Part shown: positions 7,963-13,464 of the stretch, in pieces
Layout: each line of letters begins with the position of its first letter
Numbering within the stretch: the stretch's first letter is position 1
DNA from: Sulfurimonas sp.
GTDB taxonomy: Bacteria > Campylobacterota > Campylobacteria > Campylobacterales > Sulfurimonadaceae
Direction of reading: 5' to 3'
Assembly: GCA_027858865.1 (NCBI GenBank)
Contig: JAQIBW010000304.1
Location: 1 to 25,889 of the forward strand
Length of the DNA stretch: 25,889 nucleotides
Made by a program: the position numbers and the translations under genes
The notes under the pieces: model-generated
Seen by the model: the letters and a program-made list of their open reading frames with translations, nothing else
The model's database searches: none
What the model was told of the DNA's origin: nothing

Positions 7963-7982
7963 AAAAGCATTTGCACTATAAT
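7954..7982 (+). promoter_or_regulatory. Consensus housekeeping promoter of the tRNA–tuf operon
   Basis: TTGACA (7954–7959), a 17-base spacer and TATAAT (7977–7982) make an exact sigma-70 consensus. Transcription would start near 7989, about 11 bases before tRNA-Thr. The -35 box lies in the last codons of the phosphodiesterase gene. It is the only exact two-box consensus promoter I found in the window. Confidence 0.85.
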
Positions 7983-7999
7983 TCTGATTCAATTTCGAT

Positions 8000-8076
8000 G
8001 CTGACATAGCTCAGTTGGCTAGAGCAGTTGATTTGTAATCAACAGGCCCGGGGTTCAAATCCTCGTGTCAGCACCA
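8000..8076 (+). tRNA. tRNA-Thr (anticodon TGT)
   Basis: Full cloverleaf with CCA encoded. The acceptor GCTGACA/TGTCAGC pairs perfectly, the anticodon stem GTTGA/TCAAC carries loop TTTGTAA (anticodon TGT, reading ACA), and the T arm is CGGGG/CCTCG with one G·U. First gene of the tRNA–tuf operon, in the order Thr–Tyr–Gly–Thr–tuf known from many proteobacteria. Confidence 0.95.
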
Positions 8077-8121
8077 TTGAAATAGAATATTAGAAACAGT
8101 GTTAGACCAGATATTATAAAT

Positions 8122-8206
8122 GGTGGGATAGTCAAGTGGCCAACGACGGTGGACTGTAAATCCGCTCCCTTTGGGTTCAGAGGTTCGACTCCTCTTCCCA
8201 CCACCA
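8122..8206 (+). tRNA. tRNA-Tyr (anticodon GTA)
   Basis: 85-base type II tRNA with a long variable arm. The acceptor GGTGGGA/TCCCACC is perfect, the anticodon loop is CTGTAAA (GTA), the D stem is GTC/GAC, and CCA is encoded. No structural anomaly seen. Confidence 0.95.
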
Positions 8207-8219
8207 TTCAATGGCACAT

Positions 8220-8296
8220 GCGGGCGTAGCTCAGTTGGCTAGAGCGTCAGCCTTCCCAGCTGAGGGTCGAGGGTTCGAGTCCATTCACCCGCTCCA
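8220..8296 (+). tRNA. tRNA-Gly (anticodon TCC), with three odd bases
   Basis: The cloverleaf and encoded CCA are clear, and the anticodon loop CTTCCCA gives TCC (reading GGA). Three positions are unlike a normal tRNA-Gly: the acceptor has C6·A67 (8225 with 8287), the T stem has G51·A63 (8271 with 8283), and position 37, next to the anticodon, is C (8257) where a purine is almost always found. Restoring G67, C63 and A37 would give a standard epsilonproteobacterial tRNA-Gly. This could be consensus error or a degraded gene; see findings. Confidence 0.85.
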
Positions 8297-8351
8297 TTGA
8301 AACCTTTTAATTTCTGGAAGCTGAAGTACAATTTCAATTTAAATTACTTCA

Positions 8352-8369
8352 TATATAGATATCTATATA
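8352..8369. repeat. 18-bp perfect AT-rich palindrome
   Basis: TATATAGATATCTATATA is fully self-complementary. It sits in the 160-base AT-rich spacer between tRNA-Gly and tRNA-Thr. It could be an RNA hairpin or a site for a dimeric regulator. Apart from it the spacer holds only A/T runs and no convincing promoter. Confidence 0.5.
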
Positions 8370-8456
8370 GCTTTAAATCTAATCAAAAAAAACTAATATA
8401 AAAATAAAAAAAATTATGCAATTATTGCTTGTGTATATTTTACTATTACTATCTGT

Positions 8457-8531
8457 GCTCTCGTGGCTCAGGGGTAGAGCACTTCCTTGGTAAGGAAGAG
8501 GCCGGCGGTTCAAATCCGCTCGTGAGCTCCA
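8457..8531 (+). tRNA. tRNA-Thr (anticodon GGT), one acceptor mismatch
   Basis: 75-base cloverleaf with CCA encoded. The anticodon stem CTTCC/GGAAG has loop TTGGTAA (GGT, reading ACC and ACT). The T stem is GGCGG/CCGCT with an outer G·U. The acceptor GCTCTCG/CGTGAGC has a T5·T68 mismatch (8461 with 8523); an A at 8461 would complete the stem. It directly precedes tuf, as in the classical thrT–tufB arrangement. Confidence 0.9.
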
Positions 8532-8580
8532 TTTTAAAAATAATAGTTAAAATTTAAGCAATAATTGAATGATTTTTGGG

Positions 8581-8586
8581 TACAAT
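8581..8586 (+). promoter_or_regulatory. Possible tuf -10 box
   Basis: TACAAT follows the T-rich run GATTTTTGGG, a Campylobacterota-style promoter without a -35 box, about 36 bases before the tuf ATG. It would add tuf transcription beyond the tRNA operon promoter. Confidence 0.4.
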
Positions 8587-8621
8587 CCCGTTTCAATTCA
8601 CAATTAAAGTCGGAGGACACT

Positions 8622-9821
8622 ATGGCAAAAGAAAAGTTTGAGCGTAATAAACCGCATGTAAACATTGGAACTATTGGTCACGTTGATCATGGTAAAACAA
8701 CATTAACAGCAGCTATTACTGCAGTATTAGCAGTAACTAATGGTGCAGCACTTATGGATTACGATGCAATCGATAATGCTCCAGAAGAAAGAGAACGTGG
8801 TATTACTATCGCTACTTCACACGTTGAGTATGAGACTGACGCTCGTCACTATGCACACGTTGATTGTCCAGGTCACGCGGATTATGTTAAGAACATGATT
8901 ACAGGTGCTGCACAAATGGATGGTGCTATTCTTGTTGTTTCTGCAGCAGATGGCCCAATGCCACAAACACGTGAGCACATTCTTCTTTCTAAGCAAGTTG
9001 GTGTTCCTTACCTAGTTGTTTTCATGAACAAAGAAGATATGGTTGATGATGAAGAATTAATGGAACTAGTTGAGATGGAAATTCGTGAACTTCTTGATAT
9101 GTATGATTTCCCAGGTGATGATACTCCAATCACTGCTGGATCAGCTCTTAAAGCTCTTGAAGAAGCGAAAACTGGTACTCTTGGTGAGTGGTCAGCTAAA
9201 ATTCAACAACTAATGAAGACAGTTGATGAGTATATTCCTGAGCCTACTCGTGAAACTGATAAAGATTTCTTAATGCCTGTTGAAGATGTTTTCTCAATCT
9301 CTGGTCGTGGAACAGTTGTAACTGGTCGTATCGAGCGTGGTACTGTTAAAATTGGTGAAGAAGTTGAAATCGTTGGTATTAGAGATACACAGAAAACTAC
9401 TGTAACTGGTGTTGAAATGTTTCGTAAAGAAATGGATCAAGGTGTAGCTGGTGACAACTGTGGTATTCTAGTTCGTGGTATTGGTAAAGATGACGTTGAG
9501 CGTGGTCAAGTACTTTGTAAGCCAGGTACTATTACTCCTCACACTAAATTTACAGCTGAGATCTATGTTCTAAGTAAAGATGAAGGTGGTCGTCATACTC
9601 CATTCTTCAACGGTTACCGTCCTCAGTTCTACGTTCGTACAACTGACGTTACAGGTGCAATCACTTTACCAGAAGGTACAGAGATGGTTATGCCAGGTGA
9701 TAACGTTAGCATTACTGCTGAGTTAATTCATCCAATTGCAATGGAACAAGGTACTAAGTTCGCTATCCGTGAAGGTGGTAGAACTGTTGGTGCTGGTGTT
9801 GTTGCTGAGATTCTTGCATAA
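8622..9821 (+). CDS. tuf: Elongation factor Tu
   Basis: EF-Tu delivers aminoacyl-tRNA to the ribosome as a GTP complex in the cytoplasm. The 399-residue product has the usual family length. G motifs are intact: GHVDHGKT (P loop, residues 19–26), the switch I block GITIATSHVEY, DCPGHADY (G3) and NKED (G4). The beta-barrel domains end with the conserved 'IREGGRTVGAGVVAEILA'. The start is the ATG at 8622 (MAKEKFERNKPHVN), eight residues of which match the universal N-terminus, with GGAGGA 5 bases upstream; a longer in-frame reading from 8565 has no support. Gene order after tRNA-Thr is conserved. Confidence 0.98.
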   Translation: MAKEKFERNKPHVNIGTIGHVDHGKTTLTAAITAVLAVTNGAALMDYDAIDNAPEERERGITIATSHVEYETDARHYAHVDCPGHADYVKNMITGAAQMDGAILVVSAADGPMPQTREHILLSKQVGVPYLVVFMNKEDMVDDEELMELVEMEIRELLDMYDFPGDDTPITAGSALKALEEAKTGTLGEWSAKIQQLMKTVDEYIPEPTRETDKDFLMPVEDVFSISGRGTVVTGRIERGTVKIGEEVEIVGIRDTQKTTVTGVEMFRKEMDQGVAGDNCGILVRGIGKDDVERGQVLCKPGTITPHTKFTAEIYVLSKDEGGRHTPFFNGYRPQFYVRTTDVTGAITLPEGTEMVMPGDNVSITAELIHPIAMEQGTKFAIREGGRTVGAGVVAEILA

Positions 9822-9837
9822 TTCGCTTACGCGAATT
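9820..9837 (+). terminator. Hairpin at the tuf stop, partial terminator or processing site
   Basis: AATTCGC (9820–9826) pairs with GCGAATT (9831–9837) around loop TTAC, overlapping the stop codon and followed by only two more T. It may reduce transcription from the abundant tuf message into the secE–nusG genes. Confidence 0.45.
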
Positions 9838-9867
9838 TTGCATTAATCCTTTTAAAGGTTAATTAAC

Positions 9868-10020
9868 ATGAGAGAAGCAATTCACTTAGGTTGTGAGAAA
9901 TGTACTAGACGTAATTATCACACAACTAAAAATAAAAAAACTCATACTGAAAAATTTTCAGTAAGAAAATATTGTAAGTTCTGTAGAGAACATACAACTC
10001 ACAAAGAGATGAAACTGTAA
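9868..10020 (+). CDS. rpmG: 50S ribosomal protein L33
   Basis: A 50-residue basic protein, MREAIHLGCEKCTRRNYHTTK onward, ending in KEMKL. It carries two Cys pairs (C9-x-x-C12 and C36-x-x-C39, 'KYCKFC'), so it is the zinc-binding form of L33. It is a late-assembling protein of the large subunit near the E site. It starts at ATG 9868, 46 bases after tuf. A partial hairpin, TTAATCC/GGTTAAT around 9843–9864, covers the AAAGG ribosome binding site and might influence translation; that is only a suggestion. The tuf–rpmG–trnW–secE–nusG order is standard for the group. Confidence 0.95.
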   Translation: MREAIHLGCEKCTRRNYHTTKNKKTHTEKFSVRKYCKFCREHTTHKEMKL

Positions 10021-10040
10021 TCCAGTTTTGTTTCTAACTT

Positions 10041-10088
10041 GTTTTCTTTAAATGCAACTAGTTGCATGAGCATTCTGCTGAAGAAAAC
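10041..10088 (+). other. Potential three-way-junction RNA between rpmG and trnW
   Basis: GTTTTCTT (10041–10048) pairs with AAGAAAAC (10081–10088), enclosing two hairpins: the 16-base perfect palindrome ATGCAACTAGTTGCAT (10052–10067) and AGCA/TGCT (10069–10079). It could be an RNA processing site releasing the tRNA, or a transcription pausing element. Predicted by eye. Confidence 0.4.
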
Positions 10089-10140
10089 ATAGTGTTAACG
10101 CAGTAATTTGGACTTGTTCAAATTTCGTTAGTATAATAAT

Positions 10141-10216
10141 AGGCGCATAGCTCCAATGGTAGAGCACCGGATTCCAAATCCGGGTGTTGCGGGTTCGAGT
10201 CCCCCTGTGCCTGCCA
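10141..10216 (+). tRNA. tRNA-Trp (anticodon CCA), with two odd bases
   Basis: The acceptor AGGCGCA/TGTGCCT, the anticodon stem CCGGA/TCCGG with loop TTCCAAA (CCA), and the encoded GCCA end identify tRNA-Trp. Two oddities: position 14 is C (10154) where A is nearly universal and pairs with T8, and the T stem GCGGG/CCCCC has a C50·C64 mismatch (10204). Positions 9 and 24, where known UGA-suppressor changes occur, are normal (A9, G24). It lies before secE as in other epsilonproteobacteria. Confidence 0.88.
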
Positions 10217-10281
10217 CTTCCATTAATTATTAGTGAAGCTTTGAGCTTTATTTATAATTAATGCACTTTTAGGAAAGTTTA

Positions 10282-10461
10282 ATGAATTTAGGTACACACA
10301 TAAGAAATGCAAGATCAGAATTAACTAAGGTAATCTTTCCTACGAAAGGTCAGGTTAAACAAGCATACATTTCTGTTTTAATAGTTGTTACAGTTATCGC
10401 AGCTTTTTTAGCTCTAGTTGACTTAGTTATGTCATCAGTAATGTCAGCACTTTTAGGTTAA
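10282..10461 (+). CDS. secE: Preprotein translocase subunit SecE
   Basis: 59-residue single-pass inner membrane protein of the SecYEG channel. The amphipathic N-terminus carries 'ARSELTKVIFPTKGQVKQA', which matches the SecE block 'ELxKVxWPT' with Phe in place of Trp. It is followed by one membrane helix (about residues 30–53, ISVLIVVTVIAAFLALVDLV). The length is that of the short SecE form found outside enterobacteria. ATG at 10282 with AGGA upstream. It precedes nusG by 9 bases, the near-universal pairing. Confidence 0.93.
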   Translation: MNLGTHIRNARSELTKVIFPTKGQVKQAYISVLIVVTVIAAFLALVDLVMSSVMSALLG

Positions 10462-10470
10462 GGAGAAAAT

Positions 10471-10998
10471 ATGGCACATCAATGGTACTCAATACAAACA
10501 TATGGTAGCGAGAGAGCTGTTCGCGAAGCAATCCTTAATATGATTGAAGAGATGGGATTACAAGATCACATCGCAGAAGTAATTGTTCCAACTGAAGATG
10601 TTATTGAAGTTAAAGACGGTAAAAAGAAAATTACTGAGCGTTCATTATACTCTGGTTATGTATTTGCAAATATTGACTTAAACACTGAAGTTCAGCATCT
10701 TATAACAGCCTTACCAAAAGTATCTGGATTTATCGGTGAGGCAAATACACCGACACCTCTTAGTGAGCATGATATTAATGTTATCTTAGATCGTGTAAAT
10801 AATCGTGCAGCACCTAAACCAAAAGTATATTTTGACAATGGTGAAACTGTTCGTATTATAGATGGTCCGTTTGCTAACTTTACAGCAACTGTAGATGAGT
10901 ATGATTTAGAGCATGGTACTCTAAAACTTAATGTTTCGATTTTTGGTAGAGCAACTCCGGTTGATATCTCTTACACTCAAGTTGAAAAGATAATTTAA
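10471..10998 (+). CDS. nusG: Transcription termination/antitermination factor NusG
   Basis: The 175-residue protein binds RNA polymerase beta' and links it to Rho or to ribosomal protein S10. The NGN domain starts 'HQWYSIQTYGSERAV' and includes 'ERSLYSGYVFANIDL' and 'FIGEANTPTPLSE'. The C-terminal KOW domain shows 'GETVRIIDGPFANFTATVDEYD' and 'LKLNVSIFGRATPVDI'. Length is typical. AAGGAG ribosome binding site just before ATG 10471. Co-transcribed with secE and the L-protein genes. Confidence 0.97.
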   Translation: MAHQWYSIQTYGSERAVREAILNMIEEMGLQDHIAEVIVPTEDVIEVKDGKKKITERSLYSGYVFANIDLNTEVQHLITALPKVSGFIGEANTPTPLSEHDINVILDRVNNRAAPKPKVYFDNGETVRIIDGPFANFTATVDEYDLEHGTLKLNVSIFGRATPVDISYTQVEKII

Positions 10999-11017
10999 TT
11001 TAAAAAAGGAAATAAAC

Positions 11018-11443
11018 ATGGCAAAAAAAGTTATGGACTATATCAAGCTACATATCGAAGCTGGTAAAGCAAACCCTGCACCACCAGTAGGACCAGCATT
11101 AGGACAACGTGGTGTTAACATCATGGAATTCACAAAAGCATTCAATGAAAAAACAAAAGATAAAATGGGATTCAAAGTTCCTGTTATTATTACAGTTTAT
11201 ACTGACAGAAGTTTTACTTTTGTTACTAAACAACCACCTGCATCAGCACTTCTTATGAAAGCAGCTGGACTAAAAAAAGGTACTGATAATCCTCTTATAA
11301 AAAAAGTTGGAAAAATCACTCGTGCTCAATTAATGGAAGTTGTTGACGCAAAAATCCAAGATTTGAACACAAATGACAGAGAAATAGCTGCTAATACTAT
11401 AGCTGGCTCAGCTCGTTCAATCGGTATCGAAGTAGTAGATTAA
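11018..11443 (+). CDS. rplK: 50S ribosomal protein L11
   Basis: The 141-residue protein of the GTPase-associated centre binds 23S rRNA near the L10–L12 stalk. It shows 'KANPAPPVGPALGQRGVNIMEF', the hinge-proximal proline-rich block, then 'VYTDRSFTFVTKQPPAS' and the C-terminal RNA-binding part ending 'AGSARSIGIEVVD'. Usual length. It begins 19 bases after nusG with AAAGGA. Confidence 0.97.
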   Translation: MAKKVMDYIKLHIEAGKANPAPPVGPALGQRGVNIMEFTKAFNEKTKDKMGFKVPVIITVYTDRSFTFVTKQPPASALLMKAAGLKKGTDNPLIKKVGKITRAQLMEVVDAKIQDLNTNDREIAANTIAGSARSIGIEVVD

Positions 11444-11508
11444 TAATCACAATCATATACCACAGTGATTTTAAATTTAGTGGCAGAATTACATAGGAGA
11501 ATTTGAAA

Positions 11509-12201
11509 ATGAGTAAAAGATATAAACAATTATTAGAAAAATTTGATAATACAAAAGCATATGGTGTTACAGATGCAGCAAGCACTGTAAAAGATTTAAA
11601 AAGTGCAAAATTTGACGAAACTGTTGAACTTGCTCTTAACTTAAATGTTGATCCAAGACACGCTGACCAAATGGTTCGTGGTGCAATCGTACTTCCACAT
11701 GGAACTGGTAAAACTGTTCGTGTTGCTGTTTTTGCAAAAGGCGTTAAAGCTGATGAAGCTAAAGCTGCTGGTGCTGATATCGTTGGTACTGATGATTTAG
11801 TGGCACAAATTAAAGAGGGAATCTTCAACTTTGATGTAGTTGTTGCTGCACCAGACTGTATGGGACTTGTTGGTCAAATCGGTCGTATTCTAGGACCAAA
11901 AGGTCTTATGCCTAACCCTAAAACCGGTACTGTAACTCCAGATGTTGCTACTGCTATTAAAAATGTTAAAGGTGGTCAAGTTAACTTTAGAGTTGATAAG
12001 AAAGGTAATATTCATGCTGGTATCGGTAAAGTAAGTTTTGAAGCTAGTCAAATTGCTGAGAACTTAGTTTCTTTACTTCAAGCTATTAATAAACAAAAAC
12101 CTGCTTCTGCTAAAGGTCGTTATATTAAAACTGGAGCACTTAGTTTAAATATGAGTCCTGCAGTAAAACTAGATGTAAACGAATTAACTGATATTAAATA
12201 A
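11509..12201 (+). CDS. rplA: 50S ribosomal protein L1
   Basis: The 230-residue protein of the L1 stalk binds 23S rRNA and, in many bacteria, represses translation of the rplK–rplA message. Signatures: 'KFDETVELALNLNVDPRHADQMVRG', 'VLPHGTGKTVRVAVFAKG', 'LMPNPKTGTVT' and 'GQVNFRVDKKGNIHAGIGKVSF'. The ATG at 11509 is chosen over a TTG two codons earlier because AGGAGA lies 8 bases before the ATG. The 65-base gap after rplK contains AATCAC/GTGATT (11445–11470), a small hairpin that might take part in L1 feedback. Confidence 0.97.
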   Translation: MSKRYKQLLEKFDNTKAYGVTDAASTVKDLKSAKFDETVELALNLNVDPRHADQMVRGAIVLPHGTGKTVRVAVFAKGVKADEAKAAGADIVGTDDLVAQIKEGIFNFDVVVAAPDCMGLVGQIGRILGPKGLMPNPKTGTVTPDVATAIKNVKGGQVNFRVDKKGNIHAGIGKVSFEASQIAENLVSLLQAINKQKPASAKGRYIKTGALSLNMSPAVKLDVNELTDIK

Positions 12202-12216
12202 TTATTAGTAATTTTC

Positions 12217-12242
12217 AGTGTCTTAATTTTGATTAAGACACT
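12217..12242 (+). other. 11-bp perfect hairpin between rplA and rplJ
   Basis: AGTGTCTTAAT (12217–12227) and ATTAAGACACT (12232–12242) with a TTTG loop. It is followed by AAAAAG rather than T, so it is more likely an RNase processing site or message stabiliser than a terminator. Confidence 0.6.
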
Positions 12243-12356
12243 AAAAAGTTACTACTTTGGTAACTGCATTTTATGGACTAGAGATATAGGGGCGAAAGCT
12301 TAATTTGTTACATTGTGACATGCCTGTTGAAGTGTTGTCTGGGAAGGAGAAATTCT
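12243..12356 (+). promoter_or_regulatory. rplJ leader, candidate L10-type autoregulatory RNA
   Basis: The 114-base untranslated stretch has AGTTAC/GTAACT (12247–12265), a GC-GAAA-GC tetraloop hairpin near 12292–12300 and TGTTAC/GTGACA further on, ending at a strong GGAAGGAG ribosome binding site. In many bacteria the L10–L12 complex binds this leader and represses rplJL translation. Position and structure fit; I cannot show the kink-turn. Confidence 0.4.
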
Positions 12357-12845
12357 ATGACAAAAACACAAAAAGCTGAAATTATTGAAGTACTTTCTAC
12401 TGAGTTTAAAGACGCCCAAGCCGTAATCTTTTGTGATTACAGAGGTTTAAGCGTTTCTGAGTTAGAAAGTTTAAGAAATATCGCACGTGAAAAAGAAGCA
12501 AAAGTTCAAGTTGTTAAAAATACTTTAGCAACTATCGCTCTTGAAAAAGCTGATTTGACGGGTGTTGAGTTAATAGATACAAATATCTTAGTGTGGGGTG
12601 GAGATTCTGTTGCAACTTCTAAAGTTGTTGCTGAGTTTGCTAAAAATAATGAGAAATTCATTATTAAATCTGCATATGTAGATCGTGAAGTTGCTGACGC
12701 TGCTAAAGTTGAAGCATTTGCTAAACTTCCAGGACGTGATGAGTTACTTGGTATGCTTGCCGCTACTTGGATGGCACCTGTTGCTAACTTTACTATTGGT
12801 CTTAACGCTCTTAAAGAGAAAAAAGAAGAAGAAGCTGCTGCATAA
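12357..12845 (+). CDS. rplJ: 50S ribosomal protein L10
   Basis: The 162-residue stalk base protein carries L12 dimers. It begins MTKTQKAEIIEVLSTEFKDAQ with 'VIFCDYRGLSVSELESLRN' and 'VQVVKNTLATIAL', the L10 RNA-binding domain. The C-terminal 'NFTIGLNALKEKKEEEAAA' is the L12-binding helix. The start is the ATG at 12357 with GGAAGGAG; an in-frame GTG at 12315 would add an unconserved Cys-rich extension and has no ribosome binding site. Confidence 0.97.
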   Translation: MTKTQKAEIIEVLSTEFKDAQAVIFCDYRGLSVSELESLRNIAREKEAKVQVVKNTLATIALEKADLTGVELIDTNILVWGGDSVATSKVVAEFAKNNEKFIIKSAYVDREVADAAKVEAFAKLPGRDELLGMLAATWMAPVANFTIGLNALKEKKEEEAAA

Positions 12846-12886
12846 GCAGTTAATTTTATAAATATAATTAAAATAAGGAATTACAC

Positions 12887-13255
12887 ATGGCTGTAACTAA
12901 AGAAGACGTATTAGAATTTATTTCAGGACTTTCTGTATTAGAACTTTCTGAATTAGTAAAAGAATTTGAAGAAAAATTCGGTGTATCTGCTCAACCTGTA
13001 GCGGTTGCTGGTGGTGCTGTAGCTGGTGAAGCTGCTGCTGAGCAAACTGAGTTTGATGTTGTATTAACTGACGTTGGTGCTAAAAAAATTGGTGTTATTA
13101 AAGCTGTTCGTGCTCTTACTGGTCTTGGACTTAAAGAAGCAAAAGATGCTTGTGAAGCTTTACCATCTACAATCAAAGAGGGCGTAGATAAAGAAACTGC
13201 TGAAGAAGCTAAAGCTGCTCTAGTAGAAGCTGGTGCAACAGTAGAAGTTAAGTAA
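12887..13255 (+). CDS. rplL: 50S ribosomal protein L7/L12
   Basis: The 122-residue acidic stalk protein recruits translation factors. The N-terminal dimer domain is 'VLEFISGLSVLELSELVKEFEEKFGV', followed by an Ala/Gly/Val-rich hinge (residues about 36–50) and the C-terminal domain 'KKIGVIKAVRALTGLGLKEAKDACEALP'. Usual length. AAGGA ribosome binding site. Last gene before the structured spacer to rpoB. Confidence 0.97.
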   Translation: MAVTKEDVLEFISGLSVLELSELVKEFEEKFGVSAQPVAVAGGAVAGEAAAEQTEFDVVLTDVGAKKIGVIKAVRALTGLGLKEAKDACEALPSTIKEGVDKETAEEAKAALVEAGATVEVK

Positions 13256-13264
13256 TTACTTAAT

Positions 13265-13280
13265 ACCCCCTTTTGGGGGT
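13265..13280 (+). terminator. Hairpin after rplL, attenuator candidate
   Basis: ACCCCC/GGGGGT with a TTTT loop starts 9 bases after the rplL stop. The downstream sequence has no T run, so full termination is doubtful. It may lower read-through into rpoBC relative to the ribosomal protein genes. Confidence 0.5.
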
Positions 13281-13283
13281 ACG

Positions 13284-13301
13284 CAGGAAATTTATTTCCT
13301 G
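13284..13301 (+). other. Second hairpin in the rplL–rpoB spacer
   Basis: CAGGAAA (13284–13290) pairs with TTTCCTG (13295–13301) around TTTA, immediately after the first hairpin. Confidence 0.45.
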
Positions 13302-13319
13302 TGCAAACTAGCTAATTCT

Positions 13320-13362
13320 GGGCGCTTTTACAATGAGATTTAGTCTCTTTGTAAAAGTGCCC
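13320..13362 (+). other. Long hairpin before rpoB, likely RNA processing site
   Basis: GGGCGCTTTTACA (13320–13332) pairs with TGTAAAAGTGCCC (13350–13362): 13 bp with one G·U, and a smaller GAGA/TCTC pair inside the loop. In E. coli the rplL–rpoB spacer holds an attenuator and an RNase III site; this long stem is in the matching place. Confidence 0.55.
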
Positions 13363-13464
13363 TTATGTCGTTTATAAGCACTGTAAAATAAGCTCTTGTT
13401 AGAGCCCCACAAAATTTATTCAAGGACGCTTGAATATGATACTAATTACTTATCGAGGTAGCCT

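Noticed and set aside
8565..8621. N-terminal extension of tuf from an upstream in-frame start
   Set aside because: The extension crosses a promoter-like region and the GGAGGA ribosome binding site for the ATG at 8622, and EF-Tu proteins begin at MAKEKF.
10132..10137. TATAAT with TTGGAC 18 bases upstream as a tRNA-Trp promoter
   Set aside because: It ends only 3 bases before the tRNA 5' end, so transcription would begin inside the tRNA. It might still start a secE–nusG message, but there is no other support.
10141..10216. tRNA-Trp as a known UGA suppressor
   Set aside because: Position 24 is G and position 9 is A, so neither the Hirsh change nor A9C is present, and the anticodon is CCA.
12315..12356. 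GTG start giving a longer L10
   Set aside because: The added residues (MTCLLKCCLGRRNS) are not L10-like and the strong GGAAGGAG box serves the ATG at 12357.
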